A DNA stretch of 64,000 bases from Paenibacillus tritici (GCF_013204885.1 NZ_JABMKX010000012.1:62001-126000), one strand, 5' to 3'; numbered from the stretch's first letter, positions 43,947 through 53,599 are shown. Notes: generated from the sequence alone by a model not told the origin. Translations and numbers: made by a program.

Positions 43947-44816
43947 ATGGAACCGATCCGCAAGCATTTCGGCAACGAATTGCCGTTCACCCTGCTTCTG
44001 GACTATAAGGAGACCAAAAGCCCGCAGCGCGAGCTGCCTGACCATCAGCATGACTGGTACGAAATCATATACGTATACGGCGGCAAAGGAAGCTTTTTCA
44101 TTGATCAGACCTTTTATGAAATGCGCCAGGGCGACGTTATCGTCGTTCCGGGAAACACGGTGCACCGGGGATTCCCTGACAACGAGGAGCCGGTGACCTC
44201 CTCCGCCGTATTTTTCAGCCCGGGTCTTATTCTTAACCAACCTTACAGTGAGTCCTATGCTTATCTGAAGCTGTTTGACGCTGCCAAGCAGAACAAGCAG
44301 TACAAGTATACCTTATCCCCTGAACACGCCGGAATTGTGCAAAATGATATTGACGCTATCCACAATGAACGGGAGCAGAACCGCACGGACGGCGGACAAG
44401 CCCTGACCCTGCTGCTCCATCTCACGCTGCTTCACTTGAACCGCTACTGCCTGCCGCAGACCGCCGGGCCGCTAACCTCAAACACCTTGCTGCCGGACTG
44501 GTTCCGTGAAGCACTCAGCTATATCAACGACCACCTGAATCAGCCGCTGGAGCTTAGCTCATTGGCAGGGCGGGCGGCGATCTCTCCGGCCCATTTCAGC
44601 CGGGTTTTCAAGCAGCGTCTGGGGATGAATGTGACGGATTATATTGCGACCAAACGGATTTTTGCCGCCAAGGACAGTCTGCTGCAATCAAGCGGCACCA
44701 TTGAGCAGATCGCGATGGCCTGCGGCTTCGAGAGTATGCCCCATTTCTACCGTACGTTCAAAAAGATTACGACAGTGACCCCGGCCGCCTACCGGAGAAA
44801 CAGCAGAACGCATTAA
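43947..44816 (+). CDS. AraC family transcriptional regulator
   Basis: A 289-residue regulator with a cupin sensor (about 20-110; DHQHDWYEIIYVYGGKGSFF and GDVIVVPGNTVHRGFP) and an AraC double helix-turn-helix (about 190-285; AAISPAHFSRVFKQRLGMNV and IEQIAMACGFESMPHFYRTF). An AAGGAGG site precedes the ATG. Divergent from the lactonase-reductase-dehydrogenase-GH95 cluster, which it probably activates with the released sugar or an intermediate as signal (inference). Convergent with the GH127 gene, with only 8 nt between the ends and no visible terminator. Confidence 0.9.
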   Translation: MEPIRKHFGNELPFTLLLDYKETKSPQRELPDHQHDWYEIIYVYGGKGSFFIDQTFYEMRQGDVIVVPGNTVHRGFPDNEEPVTSSAVFFSPGLILNQPYSESYAYLKLFDAAKQNKQYKYTLSPEHAGIVQNDIDAIHNEREQNRTDGGQALTLLLHLTLLHLNRYCLPQTAGPLTSNTLLPDWFREALSYINDHLNQPLELSSLAGRAAISPAHFSRVFKQRLGMNVTDYIATKRIFAAKDSLLQSSGTIEQIAMACGFESMPHFYRTFKKITTVTPAAYRRNSRTH

Positions 44817-44824
44817 GCCGCTCT

Positions 44825-46540
44825 TCAATCTGCATACGCTGCGCTGCCATCCTGCGCTCGGGAGAACGGGCGGTCACGGCCTTCGTGTCCCTCCACATCC
44901 AGATACACCGTATACTCTTCCTCCTCTACCCGGAACAGGGGAACGAATGATGCTTGCTGCGCCTGGCCGACCCGGGCAAGCAATACGTTACCGTACTTCA
45001 CTGCCGCCAGATGCTCCGCGCCGGGGAGCGGTACCTGGTGCAAGGCTGCTGCGATTTCGATTTCAATGAGATCCTGGTCCGCAAACACCCGCTCTATGGC
45101 ACAATACCCGTTCTCCCGCTGAAGCACCTGCGGTACAGAGTTAATGGTCACTGCGGCGACCGCCTGCTCCTTCAGGATCAGCTTGAAGGCTGCCGGCCCG
45201 GCGGCTTTGATCTGAAGCGTGGATAAGAGCCCGTCCGGGAAACGGGACTCTTGGATTATCTGCAGGTTCTTCTCCTTCCAATCCAAGGTAGAGGAGATGA
45301 ACGCGTTCAGCAGCAACGCCTCCCCGCTGCGGAACCAGATGTTCTTCTGAAGCTCACTCATCGCCTCGACTCCCGATGCGGTACAACACCAGAAGGTATC
45401 ATACGGTCCGCTGAAGGTCTTGGATACCCCGCTGCCCAGCGGCTGATGATACTGCGATAGCCCTGTGCTGCGGCTTGCACTGTTCAATATGGCATTGTAT
45501 TTCAGAGACTCCAGATGATCGAGATACTCCACCGAACCGGACCACTCCAGTAACCGCTCCAGGATTCTCTCAGTATTATGCGCACAGCAGCTTTCGCTTT
45601 CGCCGCCGGTCAGCGCATCGCCCAGATCGCCGTAAGCTCCCCAATGCTCTGACCGCTCAGATACACCGCCCGGGATATAGTCCGTAGCCTTCGAGCTGTT
45701 GTTCCCGTTCGCTAACGTCCTTCCCTGCAGATATTCGTAGAAATGAATGGCCGCTGCCTGGTATTTGTCTTCGCCGCTGATGTTGTAACGGTGCATAGCC
45801 GCCAGCACCATGGGCAGATGCGTATTGGCATGCAGATTCTCAAGCACATCTGCCCCGGTCTCCAGCGGATGAAGGAGATACGGCCGGTCAAATTGGTTCG
45901 CCAGCGCAAGAATTTGCCGGTCTCCTGTGGCTTCATATAATGTGTAAAGAGTATCCCCCATGCCCCCGAACTCATTGGCCGGGTTTACCTTCGTACAGCG
46001 CAAGATCCCGTCTTTTTTCCAGTGGGACAGCTTATCCATACGCCGCTTCACGTAATACGCCAGATTCCTGGCAAGCACCAGAGCTTTCGGACTGTGAAGA
46101 TAGAGATGGCAGTCTACCAGACCCTGCAGGATTTTGTGCAGTGTGTAATAAGGCGCCCAGACCTTCCGGTCCTCTTCTGCTTCGAGTATATCCAGCTTCT
46201 CCTCTTCAAAGGCACTCAAATACCCGTTAGGCTTCGCGCAAGCCTCCATGATATCCACGATCTCGCAGGCCTTTCTCCTTAACGCCTGATCCTGGTCTCC
46301 GTAAGCGAATTTGGCACAAGCAGAGAGGTAATGTCCGGCAAAATGTCCGCGCAGGCCGCTCTCCGGGCTCTCCCAGCCGCCCAAAGGCTCCGCGTCCGAC
46401 GGAAGCCCGGCATTGAGCTTAAAGGTATGCAGCAGACGGTTCAAATCAAATTCGGCAATATACTTCTTGACGAGTTGTCTGCGGGAAGCAAAATCATGGT
46501 CGGTTAACGTCACTTCATCCAGACCAAAGTTCTTAAACAC
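44825..46540 (-). CDS. GH127-type beta-L-arabinofuranosidase
   Basis: A 571-residue enzyme of the former DUF1680 group (GH127/GH146). The (alpha/alpha)6 barrel spans about 15-420, followed by beta-sandwich domains. The zinc/cysteine active site is complete: Glu316 and Cys318 in GGESESCCAHN, and Cys385-Cys386 in TFWCCTASG, one of which is the nucleophile in HypBA1 (family knowledge). No signal peptide. It removes beta-L-arabinofuranose from imported oligosaccharides. The start is taken as GTG at 46540 with a GAGG site 6 nt upstream; a TTG at 46552 would place the ribosome site inside the gene. Follows the GH31 gene by 30 nt. Confidence 0.88.
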   Translation of the reverse strand: MFKNFGLDEVTLTDHDFASRRQLVKKYIAEFDLNRLLHTFKLNAGLPSDAEPLGGWESPESGLRGHFAGHYLSACAKFAYGDQDQALRRKACEIVDIMEACAKPNGYLSAFEEEKLDILEAEEDRKVWAPYYTLHKILQGLVDCHLYLHSPKALVLARNLAYYVKRRMDKLSHWKKDGILRCTKVNPANEFGGMGDTLYTLYEATGDRQILALANQFDRPYLLHPLETGADVLENLHANTHLPMVLAAMHRYNISGEDKYQAAAIHFYEYLQGRTLANGNNSSKATDYIPGGVSERSEHWGAYGDLGDALTGGESESCCAHNTERILERLLEWSGSVEYLDHLESLKYNAILNSASRSTGLSQYHQPLGSGVSKTFSGPYDTFWCCTASGVEAMSELQKNIWFRSGEALLLNAFISSTLDWKEKNLQIIQESRFPDGLLSTLQIKAAGPAAFKLILKEQAVAAVTINSVPQVLQRENGYCAIERVFADQDLIEIEIAAALHQVPLPGAEHLAAVKYGNVLLARVGQAQQASFVPLFRVEEEEYTVYLDVEGHEGRDRPFSRAQDGSAAYAD

Positions 46541-46570
46541 AAGGCACCTCAATTCTATCGCAGCATTATT

Positions 46571-48994
46571 TTAACCCAAATCTGCTTCCCGGACGGTTAC
46601 AGCTTCACCCTCATAAGTTACCATACAGCTTCCGGCCTGTCCGGCAATCTCTACAGCGAATGCTCTTACCGCCTGCATACCGGCATACCCTCCTGCCCGC
46701 TTCCCGATGGTCAAAGTGCGGTCCGCTTCGCTCCAGGTCATCAAGATCATGGAATAGTAGCCATGCTCATAATTGTAGTTATCCCCTTCATCTTCATACA
46801 GGGTGAAGGAGACATCCTTGCCGCCGTATACCTTGAGACTAATCACAGCATCCGGCTGTTCGTCCGTATATTGAACCTCGGGGCCAAGCGGAACAATCGA
46901 GCCGGCGCGGACGAAGAGGGGTAGTGTCTCCAGGTCGGCCTTGGTTTCAATCGTCTGGCCGCCCTCTATCCGTTCATCACTCCAGTAATCGTACCATTCC
47001 CCCGCCGGCAGGTAGACACTGCGCTGCTTACAGATTCCCTCCAGCTCACGCGAGCCGGGACCATAGTACATTGCCTCCGTTACAGGAGCTGCCATGAATG
47101 CCGGACCGAACATGAACTGGTCGCCGATCGAATGGACCTGCACATCTTCCCGGTAGTCGAAGGCAAGCGCACGGAACAGAGTATAGCTGCGGTGTGCGAC
47201 GGCTCCGGCCAGTGAGTAGATGTAAGGCATCAGCTTGTAGCGGAGCTTCAGATATTTCACAAGCGTATCATACATCAGCTCCCCCTCTTCTCCGAACTGC
47301 CACACCTCTCTTGGCGTATCCGTTCCATGGGAACGGAACATCGGCAGGAAGGCCCCTAGCTGGAACCAGCGGACATACAGCTCACGGTATCCGAGATCGG
47401 CGACACCTTCATCATAATCCCCGTTACAGAACCATTGCTCCTTCATCTTCTTCACGAAAAAAGCGCCGATATCCAGTGTCCAATACGGAGAGCCTGTCAG
47501 GCAGAAGTTAAGGCCGTCAGCAATCTGCTTCCTCAGCGTCTCCCAATTGGCGGCGATATCCCCTGACCATGTAATCGTGCCGTACCGGTGCTGCCCCGCA
47601 AAAGCCGACCGTGTCAGATTAACCACCCGTTTCTCTGAGGTGGCTGCACGCTGGCCTTCATAGATGCCTTTGGAATGCTGCATGGAATAGGCATTGATCA
47701 GCCCCGGATCGAGATAACGCTTGGATTCCGAGGTGTTGATCAGCAGACGCTGCTCCGGTTCCGGCTTCACCGCGCCCTTCCAGTCCGCTTCGAACGGCTC
47801 GGTGCAATCGCACCACCAGGCATCGACTCCGTGGGAGAACAGCCCGTCATTGGCCTGCTTCCAGTACAATTCGCGCGCTTCCTCCTGAAAGGCGTCATAG
47901 GTGGCCTGATTGCCGAGCAGGAAGCCGCGTTCCTTCATCTCCTCATGGTTGGCCCCGCCCGCGCCCATAATCGGCCAGATGGATACCATGAGTTTGGCAT
48001 TCATGGCGTGCAGGCTGTCCATCATCTGCGAGGGATCAGGGAAACGTTCGGGATCGAAGGTCTTTTGCCCCCACAGATTCCCCGTCCAGGACTGCCAGTC
48101 AAGCACAATACAATCTAGGGGAAGCGAACGCTCACGGTACTCCTGCACAGTGGCAATGAGTTCTGCCTGGGAGATATACCTCTCCTTGGACTGTACATAC
48201 CCGAAGGACCACTTGGGAAGCATCGGCGCTTCCCCGGTCAGATAACGGATTCCCGCAGTAATCTGATCGAACTCCGGCCCGTAAATGAAATAATAATCCA
48301 TGTCTTCATCGGCATCACTCCAGAGATAGGAGCCAAAGGCATCATCATGGAAGGTCATGTATGACCCCGAATCTACCAGAATCCCATAGCCGCGTGTAGA
48401 TACAAGCACCGGAACAACCGCTTTCATATTCTGCTGATACAAGTATTGCTGCTGGCCCCGGAGGTTCATCATCCCTTCCTCATGGGAGCCAAGTCCATAT
48501 AGCGCTTCGTCTTCCTGCCATTCAAATTCCAGCTTCGTATGAAAAGCCTCTCTGTCCAGCCTGCGGTTGACCCCTTCGGCGCGCGCGCGCAGACCATCGG
48601 CCCCCTGGCCGGTCTCAACCGTATCTGCCGAAGCATCGAAGACCGTATGATAGACCTCGGTCCGCTCCAGGGTCTTGCCGCCTCTGGACGGCTCCCGTGT
48701 CAGCAGCGCTCCGACCGCATCCCGGTAGCTGAATGCACAGGTCTCTTTGTCCACTTGAATCGTAAGCAGTGCTGTCGATATTTCCAGATGGCTGGTCTGT
48801 TCTGTGACCTTCCACTCTACACTCTCAGCCTCTGGATGGTTCACCACCATAAGACTCTCTTTCCCGCTTAGCTCCGCATTCAGGGTATACCGGATTCTGG
48901 CGATGCCCGGCGTATACATGGCGATATGCATAATCCCCTCTGTAGTCTCCAGCCTTACGCCATCTGTACCGGAGTGTGTAGCGATCAGTTTCAC
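46571..48994 (-). CDS. GH31 alpha-xylosidase-like glycosidase
   Basis: An 807-residue enzyme with an N-terminal beta-sandwich, a (beta/alpha)8 barrel (about 255-610) and C-terminal beta-domains ending in a DUF5110-like region (about 705-800; KVYGGKDVSFTLYEDEGDNY). The nucleophile Asp is in AWWCDCTEPFE and the acid/base Asp in TWSGDIAANWETL. The D-x-x-E-P pattern suits alpha-xylosidases. No signal peptide. The start is GTG at 48994, with GGGTGG 7 nt upstream; the ATG at 49012 would lie at that site. Paired with GH127 and divergent from an AraC gene. Confidence 0.85.
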   Translation of the reverse strand: MKLIATHSGTDGVRLETTEGIMHIAMYTPGIARIRYTLNAELSGKESLMVVNHPEAESVEWKVTEQTSHLEISTALLTIQVDKETCAFSYRDAVGALLTREPSRGGKTLERTEVYHTVFDASADTVETGQGADGLRARAEGVNRRLDREAFHTKLEFEWQEDEALYGLGSHEEGMMNLRGQQQYLYQQNMKAVVPVLVSTRGYGILVDSGSYMTFHDDAFGSYLWSDADEDMDYYFIYGPEFDQITAGIRYLTGEAPMLPKWSFGYVQSKERYISQAELIATVQEYRERSLPLDCIVLDWQSWTGNLWGQKTFDPERFPDPSQMMDSLHAMNAKLMVSIWPIMGAGGANHEEMKERGFLLGNQATYDAFQEEARELYWKQANDGLFSHGVDAWWCDCTEPFEADWKGAVKPEPEQRLLINTSESKRYLDPGLINAYSMQHSKGIYEGQRAATSEKRVVNLTRSAFAGQHRYGTITWSGDIAANWETLRKQIADGLNFCLTGSPYWTLDIGAFFVKKMKEQWFCNGDYDEGVADLGYRELYVRWFQLGAFLPMFRSHGTDTPREVWQFGEEGELMYDTLVKYLKLRYKLMPYIYSLAGAVAHRSYTLFRALAFDYREDVQVHSIGDQFMFGPAFMAAPVTEAMYYGPGSRELEGICKQRSVYLPAGEWYDYWSDERIEGGQTIETKADLETLPLFVRAGSIVPLGPEVQYTDEQPDAVISLKVYGGKDVSFTLYEDEGDNYNYEHGYYSMILMTWSEADRTLTIGKRAGGYAGMQAVRAFAVEIAGQAGSCMVTYEGEAVTVREADLG

Positions 48995-49069
48995 AATAGT
49001 TCCACCCTTCATTATGATTTCCTTTGATTACAATGATATTATTATTAATATCCGTTATCTAGCATATAT

Positions 49070-49088
49070 TTGTGCTTTATAGGCACAA
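49070..49088. promoter_or_regulatory. TTGTGC-N7-GCACAA inverted repeat in the GH31/AraC divergent region
   Basis: A 6-bp inverted repeat around a 7-bp AT-rich centre, 25 nt before the AraC start and about 75 nt before the GH31 start. The only symmetric sequence in this short divergent region; a plausible operator shared by both genes. Confidence 0.4.
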
Positions 49089-49112
49089 TATTGCGATTCG
49101 CAGGAGGTAATC

Positions 49113-50006
49113 ATGTACGAACACCGTTACCGCGAGAACAAGCTGCATGGTCAGCCTGAATTCCCGCTTCATATCTACCGGGTGGAGCATCAGGCCCGCG
49201 TCCATTCGATTCTGCCCGTGCATTGGCATAACGAGATGGAGATCATCTATCTGGCGGAGGGCCGGGCTGTCTTCTATATCGAGAGCCGGGAGTTCGCCAT
49301 GCAGGCAGGCGATGCCCTGATCGTCCACCCGGGGGAACTTCATTCAGGCATGGACACCGTCTCAGGCGGCACCTGTTATTACTCCATCGTGTTCAAATGC
49401 TCCTGGCTGTCTTCACCGTATCCCGACCGGGTGCAGGAGCTGTTCCTGGACCCTCTATTGCAGGGGACAACCCGGCTGCCTGCCTTGTTATCTGCTGCGG
49501 ACGATACCCATACTCCACTGCTCTATCTGGTAAAAGAGCTGCTGAACCGCTATGAACACAAGTCTGCGGCGTATGAACTGAGCTTGAAGGCCCTCCTGCT
49601 GCTGTTCATTGCAGACAGCCATCACTACGGGCTGACCGGACAGAATCCGGAGCCGGAACCCCGTCACGGGCGGGAATACAACCGGCAAATCAGGGAAGTG
49701 CTGAGCTATATGGAGGAGCATTCCCGTGACAGGCTGGAGCTGGATCAGCTGGCTTCCGTCGTATCGCTTAGCCGCTCGCATTTCTGCAAGTTTTTCAAAG
49801 CCCAGACCGGTATGCGCCCAATGGAATATCTGAACTATATCCGCATCAGCCAGGCGGCCAGTCTGCTCCGCAGCGGATCATATAACGTGCTGGAGGCTGC
49901 GCTGGAGTCGGGCTATCAGCATGTCAGCTACTTCTCGAAGTGGTTCAGGCATTATATGAACATGACCCCTTCCGACTACAAGGCCCGTTATTCTTCCGGG
50001 GTGTAG
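49113..50006 (+). CDS. AraC family transcriptional regulator
   Basis: A 297-residue regulator: cupin domain (about 15-105; PVHWHNEMEIIYLAEGRAVF, then GDALIVHPGELHSG) and double helix-turn-helix (about 195-292; VSLSRSHFCKFFKAQTGMRP and VLEAALESGYQHVSYFSKWF). GGAGG lies 7 nt before the ATG. Divergent from the GH31-GH127 pair, its likely target. A terminator hairpin follows. Confidence 0.9.
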   Translation: MYEHRYRENKLHGQPEFPLHIYRVEHQARVHSILPVHWHNEMEIIYLAEGRAVFYIESREFAMQAGDALIVHPGELHSGMDTVSGGTCYYSIVFKCSWLSSPYPDRVQELFLDPLLQGTTRLPALLSAADDTHTPLLYLVKELLNRYEHKSAAYELSLKALLLLFIADSHHYGLTGQNPEPEPRHGREYNRQIREVLSYMEEHSRDRLELDQLASVVSLSRSHFCKFFKAQTGMRPMEYLNYIRISQAASLLRSGSYNVLEAALESGYQHVSYFSKWFRHYMNMTPSDYKARYSSGV

Positions 50007-50011
50007 CAAAC

Positions 50012-50043
50012 AAGCAGCACCCGGGAACTTCCAGGTGCTGCTT
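50012..50043. terminator. Bidirectional terminator between convergent AraC and GH43 genes
   Basis: A perfect 10-bp stem, AAGCAGCACC / GGTGCTGCTT with a 12-nt loop, midway between the two stop codons. T-runs are short on both strands (CTTGTG and TTGCTT). Confidence 0.7.
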
Positions 50044-50076
50044 GTGTATCAGGCCATATTCAGGAGGTCCTGCGGG

Positions 50077-51504
50077 TTATTCCAGTGTGAATGAAGCAAA
50101 CTGGGCGCCCCCGCCTCCGGTATAGGTGAAATACAGCGCCTGAACGCCGTCCGGAATTGCCACTTCCGTAGTGTATTCTTTCCAGACATTCGTGAACCCT
50201 ACCGGGATACGTCCAAGTGCCTGTCCGTCCCAAGCTGTCTTCACCTCGAACTCGCCGTGGCAGTAGCCGCGCACCTTAATGGAGACCCGGGTAACCCCTT
50301 CACAACTGAAATATTTGAATCCGGCGGTAGCCGAATCGGTCATATTGGCAATATAGCCGATCTCTTCATCGCCGTCTCTGCCGTCCTGGGTAATCTTCGG
50401 GAACCGGCTGTCCATCCAGGCGCCAATCCGGCCGAAACCTCCGGTGTACATCTCCTGATCCTTGGTGAACAAATGACAGGCCAGGTAAGCCGGATATTCT
50501 CCGCGTCCCTCCAGCGGGCCGCCGTTCGGGCCGGAGGTTGTAATCTCCACCTGCGGGATGGTGCCGTCTTCACGGAACGTAATCGGCTCGATGCAGCCCT
50601 GGCGCGAGAACGCGGTCCCGTTGGTATGACGGTGGTAGAAGATATACCATTCTCCATTAACCTCTACGATACTGCCGTGGTTATTGCCGCCATAATACAT
50701 CGGCTGGTCCGCAGGCTTATAAGTATCAATATGCAGATCGCAATTGCTTACAATGACTCCCTGGTAGACGAAGTCCCGGGTCGGATGCTTACTGGTCGCA
50801 TAACACAGCTCATGCATCGAGATCGAAGAATAGATCAGGTAGTAGATATCCCCTCTTTTGCGGATGGACGGGGCCTCGAAGAACTCATAGCCTTCAAATC
50901 CGGTCCCCTCGCTGTAAGGCTGGCTCGGTGCCACGAACACAGGCTCCTCCATAATCGTAAGCATATCAGGGCCTAGCACGGTAGCCATGGCGCCGTGTCT
51001 GGACTTATCCCCGTACCCGCAGAAGCCGGTGTACAGGTAGGTGGTATCTCCTTCGGTCAATACCCCGGGATCGAACTGCGGCTCGTCGCCTGCCCGTTCG
51101 CCCAGACGCGTGCCGTCACCGTAGGTTACATAGCCGTAGAATTCATATTTGCCGCCCGGCTTGTCGCAGACAGCCACCGAGACGACAGGAACCTTGTCCA
51201 GTACATAGTAGAGATAATACCGACCGTCCGGACCCTTCGTCACATCCGGTGCGTAGAGACACATATTGCCTTCGGGATTGAGCGGGTCATCCGTATTCCG
51301 GTAGATCACACCCTCATACTGCCAATCGGCCAGATTGTCCTCCGGCGCAGACCAGCAGGCATAGTCGTTCAGGCAGAAGGCGTGTCCGTTGAACCGGTCA
51401 TGCGAGCCATACACGTACACTCTGCCTTCAAATACATAAGGCTCAGCATCCGGGATATATTCCCAGGATGGAAGATACGGATTGAATCCCTGTTGTTGTG
51501 TCAT
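50077..51504 (-). CDS. GH43 glycosidase with C-terminal CBM6-like domain
   Basis: A 475-residue enzyme. The GH43 propeller (about 8-330) has the base Asp in YIPDAEPYVFEGRVYVYG, the modulator Asp in QFDPGVLTEGDTTYLYTG and the acid Glu in FFEAPSIRKRGDIYYLIY. A CBM6-like sandwich (about 360-475; VRGYCHGEFEVKTAWDGQAL) follows. Members act as beta-xylosidase or alpha-L-arabinofuranosidase; the exact specificity is not readable. No signal peptide. Same strand as the GH43/Ig gene upstream, from which it is separated by element B. Confidence 0.85.
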   Translation of the reverse strand: MTQQQGFNPYLPSWEYIPDAEPYVFEGRVYVYGSHDRFNGHAFCLNDYACWSAPEDNLADWQYEGVIYRNTDDPLNPEGNMCLYAPDVTKGPDGRYYLYYVLDKVPVVSVAVCDKPGGKYEFYGYVTYGDGTRLGERAGDEPQFDPGVLTEGDTTYLYTGFCGYGDKSRHGAMATVLGPDMLTIMEEPVFVAPSQPYSEGTGFEGYEFFEAPSIRKRGDIYYLIYSSISMHELCYATSKHPTRDFVYQGVIVSNCDLHIDTYKPADQPMYYGGNNHGSIVEVNGEWYIFYHRHTNGTAFSRQGCIEPITFREDGTIPQVEITTSGPNGGPLEGRGEYPAYLACHLFTKDQEMYTGGFGRIGAWMDSRFPKITQDGRDGDEEIGYIANMTDSATAGFKYFSCEGVTRVSIKVRGYCHGEFEVKTAWDGQALGRIPVGFTNVWKEYTTEVAIPDGVQALYFTYTGGGGAQFASFTLE

Positions 51505-51536
51505 TTCTGTTGTCCTCCTAGTTGTTATATATAATA

Positions 51537-51778
51537 AGACGCACTTAGGTTTTGAACTTGAGCTTCGTCGTTACTGCGGTGAACATTTGGACTTCCGGCC
51601 GCTGTTGTCCCCAGATTTCTTGATTGATACCGCTCTTCGCGGAGGAAATCCGGGGACTGCTGCTGCTTCCGAAGCGAGCTTTCCTGCGGAAAGCTTTCAG
51701 GCGGTCGCTACCGCTCCTACAGTTCCAAATTTCCCCTCCGCATCTTTTGCTTTTTGTTTATTTCTGTAGTGCTTCTTA
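51537..51778 (+). repeat. Hairpin-rich intergenic element, copy B
   Basis: About 240 bp filling the gap between two GH43 genes. The stem GTCCCCAGATTTC (51607-51619) / GAAATCCGGGGAC (51645-51657) has one mismatch and encloses CCGC-TCTTC-GCGG (51630-51642). AGCTTTCC-TGC-GGAAAGCT (51677-51695) and GCGGT-CGCT-ACCGC (51701-51714) follow. The ends AAGACGCACT and AGTGCTTCTT are inverted copies with one mismatch. The terminal TTA is the stop codon (TAA) of the GH43/Ig gene. Shares long identical blocks with copy A. Confidence 0.85.
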
Positions 51779-53599
51779 TATAGATTGCACCGTCACCTGT
51801 ATAACGCAATCGGCGTAATCGGGGTGTACATCCCGTTCATTGGCTACATCGAGTAGCGGCTTACCCTCGCTGTTAAAATGGACTCTGTGCATCGCCGAGC
51901 ATCTCGTCCCATGCTTCACCAGCTGCTCTTCCCCGTGATACAGGATCAGCACCGTGCCATCAACATCCTGGAAGAATGAGTTGTGCCCCGGACCGTAGAT
52001 CCCCTCCAATGAGTAGTATGACAATGCAGGAGTGCTGGCTTTGCTCCATGCCCCGGCATCCAGATAATCGCCGCCCCGGGAAATGCTTAACCAGCCCACC
52101 GCATAGGTATACCCCGTTGCAGCCCCGCCGGAATAAGCAATATACACGGTCTCTGCCGTAATCAGCGGATAAGGGCCTTCGTTATTGATTGTGCCCTGAA
52201 CATTCTCCCAGCCCAGCAGCGGACGCGAGAGCAGCACCGGCTCGCTGGTTAATACCGCAGGGTCCGCTTCATTAACGGTTGCGATATACAGCATGGAGCC
52301 GGTGTCCAGCGGCGTTCCGATTCCCTTTCGGTACGACCAGACGACACAGGAAGTATCATCTGCCTTGAAATAAGTCATATCCAGCGTAATGCCGTCCTCT
52401 GTCAAAGGCGTACCATCCATCTGCTTCACCCGGACCGGCGTGCTCCAATCGGCGGCATTCATAATATCGCCGCCCTGCTTCAGCTTCATAAGATGGCACT
52501 GCGGCCCCCATACTGTTCCGCCTACGGCGAACAGAATGTACAACTCCCCGCCGATGAGGTGAAATTCCGGTGCCCAGAAGGTCTGGATGAAATTCAGCTC
52601 CTCATTCTGATCCAGAATAACGGCTTCTTGGAAGCCAGGGGCGAATAAACCCTGCAATGTATCTGCCACGCGGACATAGATACCGATATCCCCGGCATTG
52701 TCATTGGTGGCAAGGAAATAATACCTGCCGTTCCACGGAAGGATTACCGGGTCAGCATAGCCGCTTGCCAAGGGGAACGGAAGGTCGTGCGTGACTACCT
52801 TGCCATGTACGGTATAGGTTCCGGGCACGGTAAAGTCAATACCATCGGTATCCCAGGCTACCGGCTTGTCAGCGGTGGAGCCGTCAGAGTACAGCGCTGT
52901 AGCTCTAAGCGTTGTCAATTCGTCGGCGGAGCGGATACTGGCCTGCTCCGCCACGCGGATACCCGTGTTATGCACCGGAGTCCAGGCCCTCTGTACCCTA
53001 TGGCCGACGGCGTAGTCTACCGTAATCTCATTCCCTGGACGGGTTCCGGGCAGCGGCTGAGCCGGCCGCTCTACCGCAACAAGTTCTGCAGGTTCCGGCG
53101 GCGATATAAGGTCCGGCTTCCGCAGATCCGCCAGCCGGTTCACATACCAGTTACCGCCGTTATCCTGCCAGCGTATCTCATATAGTCCGCTCGTCTTGTC
53201 AAATCCGCAGACGGCTTCTTGTACATACCGTTCCTTGTCCAAGGGTACAAGCCCCTGATCATCGAAGGTGATCAGATCCGGTGAAGTCCACAAAAGAAGC
53301 TGCCCTTTGCTCTCCTCGTCATCCTCCCCGAGAGCATCTACTCGTACCGCAATAATGCCGAAAGCACCGCCGGGTGTGCGGAATAGATAGGGATTTTTAA
53401 GTCCTTTTTCATGAATCACATTATTCTCATCCACGGTAGCCACGGCGAACAACAGGCCATAGTTCCGGTTCAAAGGCTGATATCCGCCAGACTCATCTGT
53501 ACAGGCAAGATGAACGCTGTTGCTCAGAGACGCCGTGTAATCCTGGTCCGGCAACCGTGTATACACTGTAAGCTTCATAGGACCCTGCACCTTATTCAT
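51776..53599 (-). CDS. GH43-type glycosidase with internal Ig-like domain, paralogue 2
   Basis: A 607-residue protein with the same layout as the gene at 17664: N-terminal propeller-like region (about 1-160; KLTVYTRLPDQDY, then NPYLFRTPGGAFGIIAVRVD), Ig-like domain (about 230-290; ATALYSDGSTADKPVAWDTD) and GH43 domain (about 295-590) with the base Asp in GYADPVILPWNGRYYFLATN, the acid Glu in WAPEFHLIGGELYILFA and the modulator Asp in TLDMTYFKADDTSCVVWS. No signal peptide. Divergent from the GH8 gene and preceded by the same operator box as paralogue 1. Its stop codon lies in element B. Confidence 0.85.
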   Translation of the reverse strand: MNKVQGPMKLTVYTRLPDQDYTASLSNSVHLACTDESGGYQPLNRNYGLLFAVATVDENNVIHEKGLKNPYLFRTPGGAFGIIAVRVDALGEDDEESKGQLLLWTSPDLITFDDQGLVPLDKERYVQEAVCGFDKTSGLYEIRWQDNGGNWYVNRLADLRKPDLISPPEPAELVAVERPAQPLPGTRPGNEITVDYAVGHRVQRAWTPVHNTGIRVAEQASIRSADELTTLRATALYSDGSTADKPVAWDTDGIDFTVPGTYTVHGKVVTHDLPFPLASGYADPVILPWNGRYYFLATNDNAGDIGIYVRVADTLQGLFAPGFQEAVILDQNEELNFIQTFWAPEFHLIGGELYILFAVGGTVWGPQCHLMKLKQGGDIMNAADWSTPVRVKQMDGTPLTEDGITLDMTYFKADDTSCVVWSYRKGIGTPLDTGSMLYIATVNEADPAVLTSEPVLLSRPLLGWENVQGTINNEGPYPLITAETVYIAYSGGAATGYTYAVGWLSISRGGDYLDAGAWSKASTPALSYYSLEGIYGPGHNSFFQDVDGTVLILYHGEEQLVKHGTRCSAMHRVHFNSEGKPLLDVANERDVHPDYADCVIQVTVQSI

